Both the position numbers and the translations under genes were made by a program. 64,000 bases of DNA from Rhynchopus sp. YZ270_cl-10. Taxonomy: Eukaryota > Euglenozoa > Diplonemea > Diplonemida > Diplonemidae. The stretch spans positions 1,364,001 through 1,428,000 of the forward strand of contig OZ037855.1 in NCBI GenBank assembly GCA_964035575.1, written 5' to 3'. Of the stretch, positions 11,188 through 22,329 are shown one piece after another (the first letter of the stretch is position 1; each line of letters starts with the position of its first letter). A model generated the notes under the pieces. It was not told the origin of the DNA, searched no databases, and saw only the letters and a list, made by a program, of their open reading frames with translations.

Positions 11188-11778
11188 AAAAACTATTTTT
11201 GGCATATTTGACGATTTACGCTTTTATGTCCCCCCCTTCCCCTCAAACAAACACAAACACAAAATAGCAAAAACAAAGAGTACAAACATAACAACAAACA
11301 TTTTCAAAGTCCCCCCCTTCCCCTCCTCCCCATCTCCTTTCCCTCTCAGGTCACCAGAGTGTTCCTCCCTGCCAACGATCTTAGTAACTCCAAATTGGGC
11401 CAAAAAATTTCGCTCTAGAATCAGTGTGGAAATGATGGACCCATATTTTTGTAGTTAGCACCATATATAATTTTTTTTCAATGTTGTACAGGGTCTGTCT
11501 CTTTGACAGGGTAGGTACTACGAGAAAAAAAGCGCAAAAAAAAAAAAAAACAAAAAACGTTGAGTGCACATCTTTTTACCCAATAGGTGTAAAGTGATTA
11601 CTGACACAACAACACACGCCCCTCCCTTTTTACCCCCCCCTTTGAGTAGTGGCCCAACGTTGGGAAACGTATGTAGTTTCTACGTTTTCCCAGACCCCCT
11701 CGCCACGGGCAGAGAGATACACTCTGACCCATCGATACGACACCCAACGCCCGATTGCCATACGGTTCGAGATCAGAA

Positions 11779-12574
11779 CAGGGTATTAGCTTGGTACTCA
11801 GAATTAGGTTCAAAAACCTAATTCTGAAATTTTTCGGGGAAAAAAAAATTTAGATTTGGATTTCGGGGGGGGGGGGGAAATATGGGGGAAAGAACCGTGG
11901 TTGAACCACGGGAGTACGCAGTACCCTTGGGAACTGGGTTGCTGACCGCACCATCCAGGCTGTACCTTAAAAATTTTTTGCCTGCGGCGCCATTTTTCCT
12001 TTTTTGCTCCGCAAAAAAGGGTTCGTTGAGCTCCATTTGACGGACGGAGCTTGAAAAACCCAACTATGAGTGAGAAAAAAGATGTGGCGAAAAGAATAAA
12101 AGTAGCGTACCGTGCGCCTGCGGCGCAAGCTTTCACACCCTTCCCATGACATTGTTTGCCTGTAAAATAGTGCAATTTTAAAGCGCGATTTTAGAAATGT
12201 TGCATACCGTGGCTTCGCCAGGAACCTTTGGGTGCCATGGCCACCGTTTCTTGTAAATGTATTGAGGTTACCGACAATAAGGCTGACACCCACTACGGAT
12301 TGCGGATCACCAGTGGCTGAAAGCTACCAAGGTTGCACAGAGGAGGGGAGGCTTTTCCGCAGGGTTGGGGTGGTGTAGGTTTGCCGTGGTCACAAAATAC
12401 CGAGAAAATTTTTCGCTTCGTTTCCCCCACAGAAAAAAATGACTGCCTCACACAAAACCACCTTTTTGGTGGGGGCTAGGGGGGCTATATAATACCCTGC
12501 TATAACCCCACCAAAAAAAAAAAATTCAAAAAACCTAATTCTGGAAAAAATCCAAAATCCAAGCTTATACCCTG
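11779..12574. mobile_element. hAT-type MITE with perfect 8-bp TSD
   Basis: CAGGGTATTAGCTTGG at 11779 and its inverse CCAAGCTTATACCCTG ending 12574 match at 15 of 16 positions. GATCAGAA flanks both sides (11771-11778 and 12575-12582). The interior carries a run of short perfect hairpins (CGTGGTTGAACCACG, TTTTGCTCCGCAAAA, a GCCTGCGGCGCC motif) on the opposite strand relative to the copies at 15.6 and 54.4 kb. Also present is the ACCGTGGCTTCGCCAGGAAC motif. Confidence 0.92.
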
Positions 12575-12735
12575 GATCAGAACAAACAAAAAAAAAAAAA
12601 AAAAGGTACGTGAAACCTCCCACGAATCTTAGAATGTTCGAACAAAATCCAAATACATCTTTTTGTTTTTTTTGATGCATGTGCGCAGCGAGGTGCCTTA
12701 CATCCTTTCAATTTTTTTATTTTTGCAGCTATTCA

Positions 12736-13171
12736 CATAGATGGTAGTCTGGCAGAGTCTGGCAGACTTTTCAAAAAATCTGGAGTCTGCCAGACTCTGC
12801 CCGACTTTTTTTTCTCGCCAGACTTTTCGCCAGACTTTTTTTTAGTCTGGCAGAGTCTGGCAGACTAAAAAAAAGTCTGGCGAAAAGTCTGGCGAGAAAA
12901 AAAAGTCTGGTGAAAAGTCTGGCGAGAGAAAAAAAAAGTCTGGCAAAGTCTGGCAAAGTCTGGCAGACTCCAGATTTTTGAAAAGTCTGCCAGACTTTGC
13001 CAGACTTTTTTTTTCTCGCCAGACTTTTCGCCAGACTTTTTTTTTTCTCGCCAGACTTTTCGCCAGACTTTTTTTTTTCTCGCCAGACTTTTTTTTTGCT
13101 TTTTAAAGTCTGGGAAGTTCCAAAAAAAAGTCTGCCAGACTCTGCCAGACTCTGCCAGACTACCATCTATG
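12736..13171. mobile_element. Foldback element built from AGTCTGGCAGACT units
   Basis: CATAGATGGTAGTCTGGCAG at 12736 is mirrored by CTGCCAGACTACCATCTATG ending at 13171, and TATTCA flanks both sides (12730-12735 and 13172-13177). Almost the whole body consists of tandem and inverted AGTCTGGC/GCCAGACT units, each self-complementary, separated by A or T runs. There is no coding capacity. It shares CA...TG ends and a 6-bp duplication with the elements at 22919 and 61011. Confidence 0.85.
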
Positions 13172-14495
13172 TATTCAGGGGATTTTTCTGGAAAAAAGGC
13201 CCCTGGTATTGTTCTTTATACTGTCTTGCATTTTTTTTTTTTTTGCTGCACAAAAATATTCTCAGAAGTACCGAACGTTTTGAAGCTTCCCCCCGATTTT
13301 TAGTATGATGTGTGCGAGAAGCACATTCATCTTTTGCAAAAAAAACAAAAAACAAAAAAAAAAAAACAAAAAAAAAGATCGACCGATTAGATTGCAGATT
13401 AGTTCAAATACCCCATGTGTATTTTGAATTTTTTGAATTTTGTGAAATTTTATGTTTTTTTTTTCCTCCCCCCCTCCCTCCTTATTCCCAATTTAAGTTA
13501 ACAAAATTTTACCCAAAAAAACACTTTGTCTTCTGTGTCAAATCTTGTGATACTGATACAAATTTTCTTTTAACTAAAGGTGTTTGTTACACACAGGATG
13601 CCCCTCAGGCGCTTATTAGTCATTTTTATTGCAGTGTTTGGGGAGTGATTTTAAGTTTGGTCCGGTACAGGTGCCAAAGTATGTCAAAAAAAAGGGGGGC
13701 TTTTTTTTTTTGCACCAAGCTTGAACCTCATGGGTCCCATGAAAAAAACCCCACCAATCATTTTTCCAAACACGGCAAATACGATTGCAGCGCAGGAAAT
13801 CCTCAGACACGTTTTTCACCTGTTTTAACACATTTCCCCCCCCTAGATGTGCGCTCAGGTTCTGAGCTGATTCATCTTCATTCAGTCATATTCTCAAAAA
13901 ACATTTTTTTTGTGCCATTTTTATTATTATTGTGGGTTGCAGAGTAGCACGAGAACGACACGATGTCTGGTTTTTCATGGAATTTCCAGTCAGTCGGGTC
14001 GTATGCACTATTTTGTCAAAAAAAAACCCCCCCATTTTGTTGGTCGAACCAGTTTTCTGTTTCTTTTTTCTTTTGGCAAGTCTCATATCCCAAAAAAATG
14101 AGCCATTTTTGGTACGTGCAAGGGTACAACATGTGAGAGCGTTCACAATAAAAATACTACTCGCAAATTTTCACGGTACCAATTTTTTGTTTGATTTTTT
14201 TTTTCTCGCATTTTTGTTTGGAAAAAATAATCTAGAGCTGAGGGTTGTTATTGATTGTCTAAAAAGATTTGGAATTACACTCAAATACCTCTTTCATGAC
14301 ACGTTTCAGGTGTGTGTTTGATGTCTGTTGTGGATAATTCCTGTGTGTATCGTTTCACTTTTTCTTTTCTTGTCCCAAAGACAGTCTTTGTACAGTGCCT
14401 GCTGTCCGGTGTCCGGTGAGGCGCTTTGCACTTTCAACTTCTCTTTCTCCCCGTTTTTGCTTCAATAGATGCGCGCTATGTGAACGTAAAACAAA
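13172..14495. other. Spacer; no gene seen
   Basis: Homopolymer-rich. One hairpin family A copy (13307-13333, GATG-TGTGC-GAGAA-GCACA-TTCATC) and a GCACTTTCAACTT tail motif near 14427. A longer frame at 13312-13947 is Lys/Phe-rich and not credible. Confidence 0.5.
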
Positions 14496-16355
14496 CAGGC
14501 TATTTCCTAAATCCCGGATCCCCCAAACTTGTTCTATCATATTTTTCTGGAAAATTTTTTTTTCCCGGGGGGGAAATCCAGGGTTTCCGCGTTCTTCCGG
14601 TGTTTTCCAAGGGGGCGGACGAGTTTTTTTTCCCCCCCAAAAAAATTTTTTTTACTAGTGCTTAACACAATACAGGTCGAGCCCGGCGCGCTTCGCGCGC
14701 CGGGTCGGGGGCCTCCGGCGGAGTTGTCTCGCCTCACGGTCTTTCGTGAGACACAACAGGTGAGAAACTCACGTTACGAGATACTCGAAAACAAAGCGTG
14801 GCGGGTGGTGGAATAAGCGCTCAGCTGTGCTTGTACCCACAGGAAGAGTGAACAAGAGACGGAGTAACGTCCTCATCTGAGGGTACTCGGTGTCACCTTC
14901 CTCATTGAGCTCAACATACATCAGAACGTCATGAAGAGTTGTCATTGAGGTGCACACCCTCAACACCGACTTGAGCTCTTGCCACTCTGCCAACAGGTCA
15001 CTGAATTCAACCCCCTGCACAATACTGGCTGTCTGGAACTGCTTCCGTTCAGCGGTGTCGCTGTACACCGGCTTCAGCGCATCCCCACCCACGACATCGT
15101 GATGCATGTAGGACAGTTTGTGGGGGGTGAAGAACTGGTCGTACAATCTGCCTAGCTGTTCAATGCTGTACTCCGTGCGCAAACCCGCAAAGGGTTTGAG
15201 GGGAATGATAGAGGGGGATACCATAAGTGCGGCCGCAGATCTGCGCGACGCCAAAGAGGGGAGGCCTTTATTTTTCTATACGGGGTGGGGTGCGTCCCCT
15301 GCGGGGCCGCACCCCACTTGTCCACTTTACAATGTACCCCGGGCCCTCTCCCCACCCATTTTTCCCACTCCCCGGATGAACTTCGTCCGGACGAACTTCG
15401 TCCGGCAGTTTTTTTTTTTTTTTTTCCTACCGGACCAGCCCCTCCGCTACGTTTTCAGATTTTTTTTGAGTTCTGTTGCGGGGGTTTTTTTTTCACCCTG
15501 CGCCAGTGTCTTATCCAGGAATTCAGATTTCAAGATTGGGGGGTCAGCTGTTTTTGTGCCCAAAAATTTTTCAGCCCTGCTGACCAGGGACATTGGGAGC
15601 TGTATTTTTTTTTTTGCGGAGCAAAAAAAATCAAACAAATGGCGCCGCAGGCGAAAAAAAATTTAGGGCACGGTGTAAAAATCTAGCTTTTTCAGCACGA
15701 GTCACACATCGAATCCTTTTTTGCGGAGCAAAAAAGGAAAAATGGCGCCGCAGGCAAAAAAAAAATTGAGGTACAGCCTGGATGGTGCGGTCAGCAACCC
15801 AGTTCCCATGGTATTCCCGTGGTTCAACACCATGGGATTTTTTTTTTTTTTTTTTTTTTTCCTTTTTTTCAGACTTCTGTTGCGCCGCAACAGAACTTTA
15901 TACGGTAGCGGAGCCCCTGTACCGGACGAACTTCGTCCGATTTTTGGGTCGCGGAAACACTGGGGAAATCCCAAAATGGAGCCACTGAAGTGCATTTCCG
16001 GGACAAACGCGACGCGTGATGGGGTCACTTTTGCAAAATGTGCGAATGTTGCCTTCTCACCTCACCTACATGGATTGGAGAGAGGAGAATAAAGCAGAGA
16101 TAGATGGGACTCGGCCCTTTTTCGGGTTTTGGTTTGGGATCCACTTTTTTCACCCAGGGTTTTGGCCTACTTTGGTTCTGCAGGGGTTTTATGGGATAAT
16201 ACCGCTGCTGGTCTCGACCACGATTTAACCAAGGATTCAACGAAAAAACCCCAAAACCTATTAGCCCCTGTTCAAAGAATTGGAAGAAAATAAAGTGCGA
16301 AAAAAAAACGGCCAAAAAAAGAGCGTTGTTTTAAGACCCATTAGGAAATAGCCTG
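14496..16355. mobile_element. hAT element, partially deleted, with transposase remnant
   Basis: CAGGCTATTTCCTAA at 14496 and TTAGGAAATAGCCTG ending at 16355 are perfect 15-bp inverted repeats. AACAAA directly flanks both sides; the full 8-bp duplication is not perfect. The left third carries the C-terminal part of a hAT transposase on the minus strand. The remainder is the hairpin-array sequence also found in the non-autonomous hAT MITEs (GCGGAGC stems, GGCGCCGCAGGC, CCGTGGTTCAACACCATGG, CCGGACGAACTTCGTCCGG). This ties the hairpin-array family to hAT. Confidence 0.8.
14769..15254 (-). pseudogene. hAT transposase C-terminal fragment
   Basis: About 160 codons on the minus strand, ending just inside the left end of the element. 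The signature is the hATC dimerisation segment: YPQMRTLLRLLFTLPVGTST followed by AERLF, corresponding to the conserved LP-V-(S/T)-x-(S/T)-AER-x-F motif of hAT transposases. Upstream are a Trp-containing helical stretch and an aspartate-rich region, but the N-terminal zinc finger and most of the catalytic core are absent. After AERLF the usual tail is lost. The element is therefore not autonomous. Confidence 0.7.
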
Positions 16356-17035
16356 AACAAAATTGTGAGAAAAAAAAAAATGTCGACACAAAACAAAGAC
16401 ACGATAGTTACCTTCCCCCTCGAGACTGTTCGAAGTGTGTTGTTAACCCCCAAAACCCCCTCTTCTTACCTTGCAAAGACGCACAGTAGCAGTTCCCCCC
16501 TTCTCTCTCCTCTCCCTCTCTCTCTCTCCCTCCCCCCCCCCCCACTAGCTAGCTTTTATGTGTGTGTTTTTACCTTTCTCCCCTCTCCCCTTTATTTTTT
16601 TGTGTTAAACTACCACGGGTTGTGCCTTGAGTGTTGTCCTCTGCATTGAAAAGTTGTGTGGTCAAAACTGCTGTGTGGTATCCACCAAGCAATTCTGGCC
16701 CTCTTTTTGTCTTTTCTTTTTGAAGCATATTCAGCACAGAACAACATAAAACAGTTACGTCTGCCGACACACAAGCACCCGAAGCACTTTAAAACGTACC
16801 TTTCTTCTCTTGCACCATGCAGGAGGGTACGTAGAAATATCCCTTTTATCGTCTCCCCTCCATCTCGCCCCTTTCCCCCAAGAAAAACTGACACAAAAGC
16901 GCATACAAAAGAAAAAAAAGGTAAAACTGAGAAACAAAAGCAAATAAAAAAAAGGGGAACATTTTGTCCATCCCTCTCTTGTTTTCTCTCTTCTCTCTGA
17001 AGGGTTTTTTCTACAGAACGACACACAAACACACA
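16356..17035. other. Pyrimidine-rich 5' region of the next gene
   Basis: C/T-rich spacer with (TC)n tracts at 16500-16540. An acceptor-like CTACAG at about 17016 precedes the ATG at 17036, so a 5' UTR intron is possible. Confidence 0.4.
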
Positions 17036-18550
17036 ATGCATCGCAGGGAACCTATCTTCCAGGGTCTGGTGTGTTTGCAGAACGCGCAGAGGCGGTGGAG
17101 TACAGGGCGTCCTGGAACAGCTGATGCTGCACCCCAGGCTCGCAAACCCGAACGGCGCAGTACACAAGCCACGCCAAATCCAAATGCAAGGTATGCCCTA
17201 CCCCCCCTCACCACCTCCCCATATTTCCTCCACAGACGCGTGTCAGACCCCCGAAGAGAGTTCCGTGAAGCGAGGCAAACCGCCATCCGGCAGCGTGCTG
17301 CGAACAGCTCTGGGCCGTGGGCGGAACGGACCACTTCGTTGCTTCCATTCCTCAGAGGCGAATGCGCGCCTCTTGACATAGCACGCATTAAGCGTGACCA
17401 TCACGTTGTGCCTATCCTCATGCGTGTTCTCATGGCGCGCTCTGCACGGTGCGGACGCCCTGTTGAAGTGGCAGACCTCATTGCGCTGGCTGAAGCAAAA
17501 CGGATGCAGACTGGACAGCTGGCAGCATCGATCTACCTTCTCACTGCGCAGATCTGTGCTGCGAAGAGTGGCGAAGATTTGGATGCAATCTCCGTCGAGG
17601 TGGTGGTGGGAGATGTTTGCGAGGCAGTGACCGTCGCACTGTCGATTCTCCGGGAGGTGCTGCTGGAGAAGCGGCTTGCGGGGAAGGACATTCCGCAGCT
17701 GAAGGCGTTGGTGGCACGGCTGGCGGAGGGTGCGTTCCGCTCTCATGACATAATGTCGAAGTGGCCGGCCTCGCTTCTCTGCGCAAATGGCATCAAGGAA
17801 TGCGTCTCTGCCATCACCACGCACACCACCCTCCCCACCCAACTCACCACCGCCCTCTCGCTCCTCCACGACACCCAATACGATGCCTTTGTTGGATCCG
17901 CGGCACGTCTCCCTATTCTCCGTCACAACGTCAAGAAAATCCTCGATACCCACCTCTTCGATGATATCATGCTCTCTTCCGCGCTAAACGGGGATTTTAA
18001 ACGGTGTTATTCCCTTTATATGTTTGTTGAATTATTAATGGACACCCAAGAACTGCAAACGGTGCCGCTCATTTCGAGGACCTCAGAGCTATTTGGATCC
18101 TTTGTTGTGTGGAGTGCGCAGAACGAAGCGGGGAGTGTAACGGAGGCGCATTTAGAGGTTCTCCAGCAGGCGTGGGTGTCGACGACAAAAATCACTCCAT
18201 CACCGAGGACGACGATTCCTGAGTATTTCGAGGCATTGCGGTGCTTCTACTTCCTCGCAGAAGGGGAAGGGCTCAAGGCCCGCATCCTCCTCGAAATGGA
18301 AACAAAGTTTGCAGTCCTGCTCTCCCTCCGTGTACCTTCCCACACCAAAACGTTCCTTAGAACAGATTACAACCCCAAAGAAGCCCCGACCGTCTGGGAA
18401 GGCCTTCTCCACATCTACACCACAGAGCGGAACACAGCGAAGGTGATTTGGCTGCGGCAGCTAACTGGACGGCGTGCTGTCTCCAAGCGGTTCATGGATA
18501 TGTTAGAAAGCTACACAAGGGGGAAGTCGTCTCAAGCGAATGCGGCTTGA
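17036..18550 (+). CDS. Conserved-looking hypothetical protein, helical, possible organellar presequence
   Basis: The ATG at 17036 is chosen because the longer frame upstream is pyrimidine-tract translation. Exons are 17036-17190 and 17236-18550. The 45-nt intron (GTATGC...CCACAG) is stop-free and a multiple of three, so it is easily mistaken for coding. The spliced protein is about 489 residues. The start is basic, with R-R-W-S-T at about residues 20-25, which resembles an organelle presequence (inference). The rest is Ala/Leu-rich and predicted helical, perhaps an alpha-solenoid, with no catalytic motif I recognise. Coding is supported by GC-rich composition and lack of stops over 1.3 kb. 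Function unknown. Confidence 0.75.
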   Translation: MHRREPIFQGLVCLQNAQRRWSTGRPGTADAAPQARKPERRSTQATPNPNARYALPPLTTSPYFLHRRVSDPRREFREARQTAIRQRAANSSGPWAERTTSLLPFLRGECAPLDIARIKRDHHVVPILMRVLMARSARCGRPVEVADLIALAEAKRMQTGQLAASIYLLTAQICAAKSGEDLDAISVEVVVGDVCEAVTVALSILREVLLEKRLAGKDIPQLKALVARLAEGAFRSHDIMSKWPASLLCANGIKECVSAITTHTTLPTQLTTALSLLHDTQYDAFVGSAARLPILRHNVKKILDTHLFDDIMLSSALNGDFKRCYSLYMFVELLMDTQELQTVPLISRTSELFGSFVVWSAQNEAGSVTEAHLEVLQQAWVSTTKITPSPRTTIPEYFEALRCFYFLAEGEGLKARILLEMETKFAVLLSLRVPSHTKTFLRTDYNPKEAPTVWEGLLHIYTTERNTAKVIWLRQLTGRRAVSKRFMDMLESYTRGKSSQANAA

Positions 18551-18770
18551 AATGTGGAGCAGAGGGTAGAGAGGTAGAAGGGAGAGGGTGAATGAAATGA
18601 ACGATCACATACACCCTGTGTTTGTCAAAAAAAATGAGAACGAAAAAAAAGTAGTCGATTTTTACTTTCTCCGGGTTTAGAAAATATTTTTGAACAGAAT
18701 CCTACACAAAAAAGCAAAAAATGGGTTCGCGCTGAGATACTTCCACCCTTTTTTAACCATTTTCTCCACA
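18551..18770. other. Intergenic spacer
   Basis: Short AT-rich spacer. No hairpin copy follows the upstream gene here. Confidence 0.5.
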
Positions 18771-21629
18771 ATGCATACAGTATTACGTGCAGTGTTGCTT
18801 TCTGTTGTGTTGCAGGGTGGGGTTGCGGATTTATGGAATGTTGCGGACACATGCACAGGACACGAACGGTACTGCGGGGCAACGCATGACTGTGTGGACT
18901 ATCGATCCTTCGCGTCTTCATACGCTACACCCTGCCGCGACCCTTGCTACGGAAAGCTGGACATCCGTGGACAAGCATTGTTCCTCTGCGGCACCCGATG
19001 CGCTGCACTGAGCGACTGCCCCACTGCGTCTCTATGGGTCTCCCAGAAACCCCACGACAGCAAGATGCACATCACAATATCAACGCGCGACGCAATGGTG
19101 ATAGTAATAGGGCCACACTTTGCGCTGAGCCTTTCAAAGACGAACATTACCTACAAAAGCTTTGCCGTAACAGACCCTGCGGTGAAGCAGGCTTTAGTCA
19201 TGCAGGCTGCAGCGCACCTATCAGAGCCGGACAGCGCAATGCTGTTCCGCTTGGACATCATCGCGTCTCCGCTCTCCCGCATTGATGGGGAGATCATCAC
19301 GCTAGACATTCTCCATGACATAGCATGTCGTGAAGACTTCAGCGAGGTGGTCACCGCAGGAATCATTTGTGCAGAGATTCTTCCGTTAGGCTGCAGCACC
19401 ATTGTACCAAGAGGAAATGGACCGGTCATCACCATGTCTCCTAAAGCGGAGCGAGACATCAACCCAGATCTCGAACCAGCGAAGGTTCAAGACTTATGCC
19501 CAGCCTCCTGTGGGGTATGTCCTGGCATGCTCTCAGTGCTGCCCCCGAAGGAAGCACATTGCTTGAATGCCACAATGATTGCCATCTGCACCAATGCGCT
19601 CTCCTCTTTTGCGCATAATCACTGTATCTTATCATATAATGCGTCATCGCCATGCCATAAGGTTCGGTATTGTCCACAAATTCGCAAAATCAGGGACGCA
19701 CGCTGTGCAGGCACAGCACCTGGGAGGCTTTGCAAGGAGGCGCAAAGTATCCATGACGGTGTTGCGTGTGAGGTGGGTGGGTACCTCTGGGAAGCGGAGC
19801 AAAGCGATGACACACATTCCTGGTGTGTACGTCGGGAGACAGGAGAGGTGCTTTCGGGGACAAAGGTGGCTTTGAGCGATTCCGCTTCATTGGTCTGCAA
19901 TATACCACAGAGTCGGAGGAGGGTGTGCACGCCGCAGACACATCTGGAAACGATATTGGTTGACTTCAGCGACGCATTCTGTACGGCAGGGGACTACCTG
20001 AGCATGCCGTTGACTATCTATAGGGTCATCCCTTCGTGGAACATCTCGTTTACATCAAGCAAACGTTTGGATAGCCTGGAGCGTGGTGCATTGGCGCAGC
20101 ATATAAACAAAGTGTTGCCCATCCCTTTAGTCCACTTTCTCGGCATTGGAGACCCAGGGGTAACCAGGTTCACGATGTCCGCAGTGAGTTTGATACCGAG
20201 AATGGAGCCGCCTGAAGGTGGGGTCGGGCTTCGCCCGATTGTTGATCAATCGGTTCTGTCGAAGGGAGTCGCATCGATCATGGGGACAGAGTATCTTGAG
20301 CAGAAGGTGCTAGAGGTGGTCTCAAGCAAGGCAATGCAGGCGCAGTTTGGGGCGCTCGAGATGAACGTCATCCGCAGCGACTTCACTGCCGCAGTGGGCT
20401 ACCGCAACGAGGCGGTGTCGGTCCTCCGCGCTGAGACCCCCTCCTTTACCGCAGTCTTCTCCTCTCAGGAGACCAGCATCAAACCAGACCGACCTGGTAC
20501 CACACGCCGCGTCACAAACGTCTCCATAACATTCAGCCCCGCATGGTGGGCAGCACAGCCCGATACGCACATCAATTGGGGAATCTACGAGGCAAAGGAA
20601 GGATCCTGCCCTACCCCCGATTCCAACGTTTTTGACCCACTGCACCTTGGTTCGCGTTGGGGGTGCTATGCAGGGAGTACTGCTGAGAGGCGCGACAACT
20701 GTCGGGTGGGGGATATGGTCGCGAAATTGGGGTTTTTGACAAATTCGTTTCCGGAGGTAGTAGAGGATGAACTGCTTCCAGTGGATGGTTGGGCAAGCGT
20801 TGAAGGGAAGGTGCTGGTCATAGGCAGCACCCCTCCTATCTGTGCCACCATCTCACGCACAGTGCGGGCCACCGACACACCACATCTCACCCCCTCAGCA
20901 CACCAGACACTCACCGCAGACTTCTCCTCACCCTCAGCAGAGGTACGCAGCTTGGGGCTGGCAGGACGCCTTTCACTGCACCAACTCTTCCCTGGGACTG
21001 ATACTCTCATTAAGGTTGCGCTCCAGGCAAGCAAGGTGGTCACGAATTTGTCGTATCACATCTCCACGAAGGGTATGGAGGAATACTCCTGGGGGTGTGC
21101 TGATTACGACCCAAGCGATTTGTACGATCCGTTTGCGGTGGTGGGTGGGCAAGAGGTGCCGGAGACGCCGTCGCGAAGTGCATGTTTGAAGTTGCATCCG
21201 ATTGTGCCGAATACGCAGAGTGGGTGTGCGTTGGGGGACCTGACGCCGCAGTTGCGTGGGTTGCGTGATGTGGGTGTTGTGCCTGTGGGGCGGTCTGCCG
21301 TGCACACACAGCTCGATGTCGCCAATGCAAACCCTGCCCTCCGTAACGAAGAAAATCCTGCGCAACAAGGACGTACCCTCGTTGTCATCCACGACAACAA
21401 CGTGGTCGCCTGTGCGCCACTCCTCCTCGAGAGTGAGTCCGGCTCTATCCGCCAAACCCAAACCACCACCTCAAACAAATGGTGGATCTATCTGTCGTTT
21501 GGTGTGGGCACAGGTATGTTTTTTTTTTGTCAAATTTTCAAAAAAAAAAATCTTTCTTTTTTTACAGTTGTGATTCTAGCTGCAGTCTACGCCGGGTTTT
21601 GCTGCAGCTGGCCTGCAAAGGAGACATAG
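18771..21629 (+). CDS. Large type I membrane protein, Cys-containing ectodomain
   Basis: Starts at the ATG at 18771, giving a clean signal peptide (about 19 residues, LLSVVLQGGVA core) and then a cysteine-rich N-terminal region (CTGHERYC, CVDY, CRDPC). A 54-nt intron at 21514-21567 (GTATGT...TTACAG) is in frame and stop-free. Removing it turns a broken hydrophobic stretch into one uninterrupted C-terminal membrane segment (WWIYLSFGVGTVVILAAVYA) followed by a very short tail. The protein is about 934 residues. Paired cysteines recur through the ectodomain and N-glycosylation-type N-x-S/T sites are present. No known domain is recognised. It is most likely a surface or endomembrane protein, and may be a lineage-specific family. 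Confidence 0.8.
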   Translation: MHTVLRAVLLSVVLQGGVADLWNVADTCTGHERYCGATHDCVDYRSFASSYATPCRDPCYGKLDIRGQALFLCGTRCAALSDCPTASLWVSQKPHDSKMHITISTRDAMVIVIGPHFALSLSKTNITYKSFAVTDPAVKQALVMQAAAHLSEPDSAMLFRLDIIASPLSRIDGEIITLDILHDIACREDFSEVVTAGIICAEILPLGCSTIVPRGNGPVITMSPKAERDINPDLEPAKVQDLCPASCGVCPGMLSVLPPKEAHCLNATMIAICTNALSSFAHNHCILSYNASSPCHKVRYCPQIRKIRDARCAGTAPGRLCKEAQSIHDGVACEVGGYLWEAEQSDDTHSWCVRRETGEVLSGTKVALSDSASLVCNIPQSRRRVCTPQTHLETILVDFSDAFCTAGDYLSMPLTIYRVIPSWNISFTSSKRLDSLERGALAQHINKVLPIPLVHFLGIGDPGVTRFTMSAVSLIPRMEPPEGGVGLRPIVDQSVLSKGVASIMGTEYLEQKVLEVVSSKAMQAQFGALEMNVIRSDFTAAVGYRNEAVSVLRAETPSFTAVFSSQETSIKPDRPGTTRRVTNVSITFSPAWWAAQPDTHINWGIYEAKEGSCPTPDSNVFDPLHLGSRWGCYAGSTAERRDNCRVGDMVAKLGFLTNSFPEVVEDELLPVDGWASVEGKVLVIGSTPPICATISRTVRATDTPHLTPSAHQTLTADFSSPSAEVRSLGLAGRLSLHQLFPGTDTLIKVALQASKVVTNLSYHISTKGMEEYSWGCADYDPSDLYDPFAVVGGQEVPETPSRSACLKLHPIVPNTQSGCALGDLTPQLRGLRDVGVVPVGRSAVHTQLDVANANPALRNEENPAQQGRTLVVIHDNNVVACAPLLLESESGSIRQTQTTTSNKWWIYLSFGVGTGMFFFCQIFKKKNLSFFTVVILAAVYAGFCCSWPAKET

Positions 21630-22110
21630 AGTGGAGAGCCAGGACAATGTTCAGTACGGATTTCTCTTTATTTTAGACTCTTTTTTTAGTGCTTTTCAAC
21701 CCCATAACCTGAGAATAGACGGAGTGTGTCTTTTTAGTCTTTACTTCAACACCTGGTGTGTGGGAGAAATGCACCCGCCTCTGTCCGATGCGTTTGCACT
21801 TTCAACTTCTCTTTTGTGCCAAGACAGCCTTATTGAGTTATGACCCACAAGAATCTGCCCCTGTCTAGTGCCCAAACACTTGAAGAAGCATTTGTGTATC
21901 GACCACAACCCTTTATTCGATTTCAAAAAGTTCCCTTGTTTAAAAAACGATGTCGCCTTTTTGACGATTTATTAATTTTTTTTTGTGTGAAAATTTCACT
22001 CGAGAATCATTGTGTACCACTCTTTTCCCCACGCGGTCTTTGGGCGCACCTTCGAGCGCACAAGAAAAAAATCCCAGTATTTTTTGGTGAGAGTCTAAAG
22101 CTCATTTACC
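21630..22110. other. Spacer with hairpin family B copy
   Basis: GCCTCTGTCCGATGCGTTTG then CACTTTCAACTTCTCTTTT at 21777-21815 is a family B copy about 150 nt after the stop codon. No gene is seen. Confidence 0.5.
21777..21815 (+). repeat. Hairpin repeat family B copy
   Basis: Short G/C-rich stem ending GCGTTTGCAC, then the TTTCAACTTCTCTTTT tail. Other copies are near 14398, 53194, 57119, 59292 and 60934. Confidence 0.5.
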
Positions 22111-22329
22111 ATATGGGTCCGTCCGGAAACCCTCCTGGTAAGATTCATCCTTTTGGGGGTTTTTTGAGGTTTTTCTGCTCAAAACACCCAAACAACCCAA
22201 TTTTTTGATACCCGCCATACACCTACCACCCCAGAGGGCATATTTTGATCATTTATTTTGTTTATTTCCGCTCCCCCCCTTTTTACTTATATTTTTTTAC
22301 GTATTTTTGGACATTTCATAAACGTGGCA

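Larger units (their letters stand above)
9729..11778. other. Spacer; short repeats and one small MITE
   Basis: Contains hairpin family C (9918-9955 and 11574-11610), hairpin family A (10577-10620), a small inverted-repeat element (10658-10839) and hairpin family E (11141-11187). No coding sequence is supported. Confidence 0.55.

Noticed and set aside
11755-11785. tRNA T-arm-like string (ACGGTTCGAGATC)
   Set aside because: No acceptor stem, D-arm or anticodon arm can be formed upstream; the site is merely the target of a hAT insertion.
13312-13947. 211-codon open frame on the + strand
   Set aside because: It starts in Lys runs from A tracts and is rich in Phe/Leu from T tracts; there is no motif, no conserved block and no codon pattern like that of the real genes.
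16181-16267. CAGGGGTTTTATG...CTATTAGCCCCTG as another small hAT MITE
   Set aside because: The inner bases of the two ends do not pair well and the 8-bp flanks (TGGTTCTG and TTCAAAGA) do not match.
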